The notes beneath the pieces are model-generated. The model saw only the letters and a program-made list of their open reading frames with translations, did not search any database and was not told the origin of the DNA. 64,000 nt of DNA from Nelumbo lutea (Eukaryota > Streptophyta > Magnoliopsida > Proteales > Nelumbonaceae): positions 79,140,270-79,204,269 of the forward strand of contig JAKGHH010000004.1 in assembly GCA_022828595.1 (NCBI GenBank), given 5' to 3'. Positions within the stretch are counted from its first letter, which is position 1; each line of letters opens with the position of its first letter. The position numbers and the translations under genes were made by a program. This document shows, piece by piece, positions 59,524 to 64,000 of the stretch.

Positions 59524-59899
59524 TAATTATTAATAATATGAAATATTATATTTTAAAATAAACCTAGATATGAAATTATATTTTCCATCTAGGTCGTGGG
59601 TAAGTACTTCAACCATTTGGGTCAAATAGATAATTTCATAATGTCATAAACAAATAATACAAATTTAGAAATATAAAAAATATAGAAAAAAATTGGACAC
59701 GTTTCCATTATTATATAATTGTCATATTAAAAAATAAGTATGATAAGATAGACATAATTTTATTATTGATGGACATCAAATATACAACTTGAAACCAATG
59801 GGAAATTAAACTATCTTCCTATCTAGGAGGTAGGTTAGTGATTTTTCCATGGATGAGTCAATCTATGATGTATTAACTAAGTAATGAATATTAAATATT

Positions 59900-59936
59900 C
59901 ATACATACATACATACATACATACATACGTACATAT
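59900..59936. repeat. (CATA)n microsatellite
   Basis: About nine CATA units, one altered to CGTA. Confidence 0.9.
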
Positions 59937-60015
59937 ATAAATTCAAAGAAAAATATAAGCTTTGTATAAAGAATTTTGATATAGTTCTATTGTTATATAT
60001 TCACCATATTAAACA

Positions 60016-62128
60016 AATAAATGTGAAAATAAGAATTTTTTTTTATCGATGATGAAAATGGAATACATGATTTAAAATTAACCAAAAAAGCAAAATGGTT
60101 TTTTCATCCAAGTGGTGGATTGGTGGTTATACTATCAATGTCAAGTGGATCAACACATGATGTTATTATTAAATAATAAAATTCTAGAAAATGTAGAAAT
60201 TTATTGATAATTTTGGGTACATTCTACAATATTATATATTCATCATATAAAAAAGTGTGATTAATGACAATTATTTTCATTAAAGATAGAAATGAGATAA
60301 ATATTAGGATAAAAAATAAAGAGCATTAATGTCTAACAGACTAACACATGACCTGATTAACCATGTCAAATGGTTCAGTAATTTAATTAGCTAGGTCATC
60401 ATAGGCAAGTGATTTGGTAGGGATGTAAACAGATCAAATCATATTTAAATTAGGGTATATTCAAATATGATATGATCCAAAGATTCAACCGGATCTCATA
60501 AATATTGATTCGAAACGAAATCCGATCAAGATGTTGGATATATAAATATGATACGATCTGATTTAATTTTTTTTAAATAATAAATTATTAGAAGAAAAAG
60601 AAAATATAATAGTTGAAATAAAAAAGAAAAAAATATAAGTATTTTTCAACTATTTCCATCATATAAAAAGCTTACAAAAATGCAATATAAATAACATATT
60701 TATAAATAAATAATAAATAACATATATATTATATATAAATACTATATATATAAAATTGATTTGAACACAATATTAAAAACCATTGTTCAAACAATATATT
60801 AGAATTGTATTTCCTCTTGGTAAATAAGTAATTTTTATTATCGCATAGATTAAATAATAAAAAATAAAAAATATAGATTTTTTTTATAAAATTTATAAAA
60901 AAATTTGAACATATATTAATATTATATATTCTTCATATTAAACAAAAATATGTTTGAAAAAAATATAAATTATTGTTAGTAAAGATAGAAATGGCTAAAA
61001 TACAAAGAAAAAAATGAATTAATGTCTTAATCATAGTCCATTTTCCTGCTTAAATAGGTTAACGATTCAACCAGTAAGGTCATTTGGTTGCTGATTATCA
61101 TCATCATCATCATCATTTGATATTGCCACATGCAAGAATAAATGTGAAAATAAAAATTACTTTTATTGATGATGAAAATATAATATTTGATTTAAAATCA
61201 ACCAAAAAAGAAAAAATGATTTTTCCATCATAGTGGTAGGTTAGTGGTTCAACCAGTGTCAAATGGTTTGTAGATAATTTTGGGTACATTCTATAATATT
61301 ATATATTCATCATATAAAAACAATGTGATTAATGAGAATTATTTTCATTAATGATATAAATGAGATAAAAATTAGGATATAAAATAAAGAACATTAATGT
61401 CTAACACATGACCCCACTAACCATGTCAAATGGTTTAATGATTTAATTACTTAGGTCATTGTAGGCAAGTGGTTTGGTAGAGATGCAAACAGATTGGATC
61501 GAGTTTGAATTATGGTATAGTCGAATTAGATTCAATATGAAGATCTTATCGAATCTCATAAATATTTATTCGAATATGAATCCGATCAAGATATTGGATA
61601 TTCGAATATGATGCAATCCGATTTAATTTAAAAAAATCATAATTATTAAAAAGAAAAGAAAATATAATAGTTGAAATAAAGAAAAACAAAAAATATAAGT
61701 ATTTTGTCAACTATTTTCATCATATAAGAAGTTTACAAAAATGCAATATAAACAACATATTTATAAATAAATAATAAATAACTTATTATATATATATATA
61801 TATATAAAATTGATTTGACCACAATATTAAAAACCAATATTTAAACAATATATTGGAATTGCATTTCCTCTTGGTAAATAAGTAATTTTTATTATTCCAT
61901 AAATTAAATAATAAAAAATAAAAAAAATATATTTTTTATAAATTTTAGAGAAAAATTTGAACATGCATTAATATTATATATTCTTGATATTAAACAAAAA
62001 TATGTTTGAAAAATAAGAATTATTGTTAGTAAAGATAGAAATGACTAAAATACAAAGAAAAAAAATGAATTAATGTCTTAATCATAGTCCATTTTCCTGC
62101 TTAAATAGATTAATGATTCAACCAGTAA
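60016..62128. repeat. about 1.1-kb tandem duplication in AT-rich DNA
   Basis: aataaatgtgaaaata starts at 60016 and 61137 (period about 1121). The two copies stay alignable through 'gataattttgggtacattct', 'cattaatgtctaac', the 'gatgyaaacagat' repeat and 'cattttcctgcttaaata'. The second copy ends near 62128. Confidence 0.8.
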
Positions 62129-62175
62129 CCAGTAATGGAGAAATGCCACATACAACATACGTGCACTTCTACTAG

Positions 62176-63123
62176 TACCCTTAAATGGGAAAATGCCATT
62201 CCACCAAAAATAAAACTGGACTAGCTTCTGATTCCACCCAACAAAAGAGACCCGACCCTTGTGGGTTTTGGATGCTTTGATGGCTTCCACTTTCCAAAAG
62301 TCTCAACAAAACCAGGGACGGTGAGGCCCCAATACAACGTCACAAATTTCTGTCTTGATATGCTTTCCACAGGAATATTAATTAATGAACTAGTGGAATT
62401 TGATGTTATTAAGCTTTGGACCAACAACTAATGAGGAGCAATTGAGATAGTTTAGTACGCAAGCCAAAGAAAGGGTAAACTAAAATGAACAAATAGCAGT
62501 GGTGTCAACGTACGTTTCCGTGTAATTGGTTGGTGATAATGTGATATCTACGAGTAATTTGGAGCATTTTATTGATGGGCTAAGAATTAGTGCAAGTGAT
62601 AAATTATATGTGAAGCCGTGGGCTGCCAACCAGGCATTGCGATGCAATATTGAATAAAGGGATCCCAAAGTTTGAAGGAAATATTTTAGAGAAGTAGAGA
62701 GCAAGAATAATTGTCAACTTCTTCTATTTTAATCAATGGTTGATCAATATTCTTGTTCATCTCTCTATACTCTAATCACGGTCTCCATCTATATAACTAA
62801 TTTCTTTATTTTCTTCCCATTTTTTTCTTATTTAAGTCACCTCTGAACTTGTTGAGTGTTCGTTTGGTTTGTGGGAATATTCTCATTCCTAGTGGAATGG
62901 CATTCCCGATCCATTTAAGAGAATGATCATTTTGGCCTCCCGTTGGCCTCCCCTGAGAATAAGAGTCTCATGACTTAAACCCCCCAGACCCTATTTCTCT
63001 TTATCTGATGCCAACTCTTCTTGAAAATGAAGTTCAATTCTAATTTCCATCTGAATCAAACTGGTGGGAGAATGCAATTCTGATTCCAATTCTAGTCCCA
63101 GGCCTGAAATACGGGCTTAGGAG
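62176..63123. other. intergenic DNA; no gene seen
   Basis: About 62857-63110 looks like part of a 'gttcgtttggtttgtgggaat' MITE cut by the next repeat. Minus open frames at 62078-62704 show no family resemblance. Confidence 0.45.
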
Positions 63124-63388
63124 AAACCGGACCAGACCAGATGGTCAGACTGGAAAAACCGGGAACCGATCATCATTTTCCCTAAAAGCTGGATTTCCCC
63201 AAAAACCGTTGATTTTGGTTAGCGAACCACTGAACCGGGAGGTTAATTGTTCAAACCATTCAAACGGTTTTGGCCATTTTTTTTATTTTTTTGTCAGAAT
63301 GGGCCGAGCATTTGATTTGAATGATTGGATCATTTGACCCGGTAACCGGACCCGACTGATTCGGTCACCGAGTCAGTTTTAAAAACCA
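63124..63388. repeat. dispersed GTTTTTAAAA repeat, copy f
   Basis: Ends gtcagttttaaaaacc, like 1-36. It carries the family phrases 'aaaaccgttgattttgg' and 'cgaaccactgaacc'. The left end is truncated. Confidence 0.65.
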
Positions 63389-64000
63389 TGTGCCAAACAG
63401 TTCTTCGCTTTCAAATAGATTTGAGCTCAATGTTTCAGAAGAAGAGGCAGCAACTCTCCATGTTAGCTCTCCCAAACAACCTTACCCATCCCTCCACCCA
63501 GAACAATTGAACTGGAGCAAATGGGAAGATGGAGAGAAAACAAAGAAAGGAGAGTGCAATAAAATAATGAAATGGTGGACATCGATAAGCAATCTCTCCA
63601 CGTTGTCAAATAACAGTACCAAGGAAAAGAAAAACATTATCCAATGGCATCGTCACTGATGTTTGAACGCATTGAGCTGGCAGCGGCCATCGATATTCTT
63701 TTTCTTTTCTCGGAGAGATGATTACTCATTAGCGGAATCATCTTCCCAAATTATTCTCTCCCATTCTCTCACAAACACGTTGACATGAAGCCCTTAGACC
63801 CGTGGAAGAAGACTCTGTTTTTCTTCATTTTGCAGTCGGGTAGAAGAAAAGGACATCAAAACATATAAATTAAAAGATGCGAACCAAAGAAGAAAAATTG
63901 CAGTCGTTCCTCTCAAATTCTCAATCACCAACCAAAAAACTGAGACTGTTTTCTTTCTATTCATTGATTTTTGCCTTCTCAATAAGGAGATCCATCCACC
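63389..64000. other. no gene recognised
   Basis: Two short open frames (63390-63659 plus, 63794-63982 minus) without recognisable features. An exon of a gene to the right cannot be excluded. Confidence 0.4.

Larger units (their letters stand above)
53081..62175 (+). mobile_element. candidate outer Helitron, containing nested insertions
   Basis: Begins A|TCTATACTACTTATAAAAG and ends CACATAC-AAC-ATACGTG, then ...CTAG|T at 62172-62175. TC start, imperfect 3' hairpin, CTAG end and A-T target are Helitron features. No Rep/helicase is visible, so it is non-autonomous. Pairing of this 5' end with this 3' end is inferred from the nesting: the MULE at 53552-59523 and everything in it must be later insertions. 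Confidence 0.5.

Overview
This window is nuclear DNA from a flowering plant. The evidence is GT-AG introns, a plant NADPH oxidase (RBOH) gene, a nuclear-type tRNA-Asn, and dense plant transposons of the Ty1-copia, Ty3-gypsy Tat, hAT, PIF, MULE and Helitron types. I cannot name the species. Only three host genes look intact or mostly intact: the start of a small-exon coiled-coil gene (minus strand, 3972-4644, running off the left edge), an 11-exon RBOH gene (minus, 12252-16101), and a tRNA-Asn(GTT) gene (minus, 49944-50017). Most of the rest is transposon-derived.

Layout. 1-3.9 kb: a decayed RNase H relic, a PIF-like element (773-2178), a copia remnant and a multi-hairpin MITE (3295-3635), apparently all inside or downstream of the last visible intron of the coiled-coil gene. 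6.3-11.7 kb: a complete but dead copia element, minus strand, with 201-bp LTRs and a GTAAA target duplication. 12.2-16.9 kb: RBOH and its promoter, with a TATA box, a W-box and a GA/CT tract. 17-25.8 kb: AT-rich intergenic DNA with small repeats, a LINE-type RNase H relic and a MULE-type MITE.

25.8-35.2 kb and 37.3-47.8 kb hold two related Tat-lineage gypsy elements on the plus strand, flanked by CTATG and ATTTT duplications. Both carry gag, protease, RT, RNase H, a second archaeal-type RNase H and integrase. Downstream of pol, on the opposite strand, both carry a spliced accessory gene. The first element is heavily decayed by C-to-T changes. The second is younger, with a 584-codon open frame for RNase H plus integrase, an eightfold 40-bp repeat in each LTR, and a 57-bp promoter deletion in its 3' LTR.

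49.3-52.5 kb: three hAT-like elements around the tRNA gene. 53.1-62.2 kb: a nest of elements, best read as a Helitron containing a 6-kb MULE that captured a gene fragment (broken enoyl-CoA delta isomerase). That MULE in turn contains tandem Helitrons, one of which contains a long-TIR MULE MITE. The host genes do not form a pathway; the main story is layered transposition around one oxidase gene.
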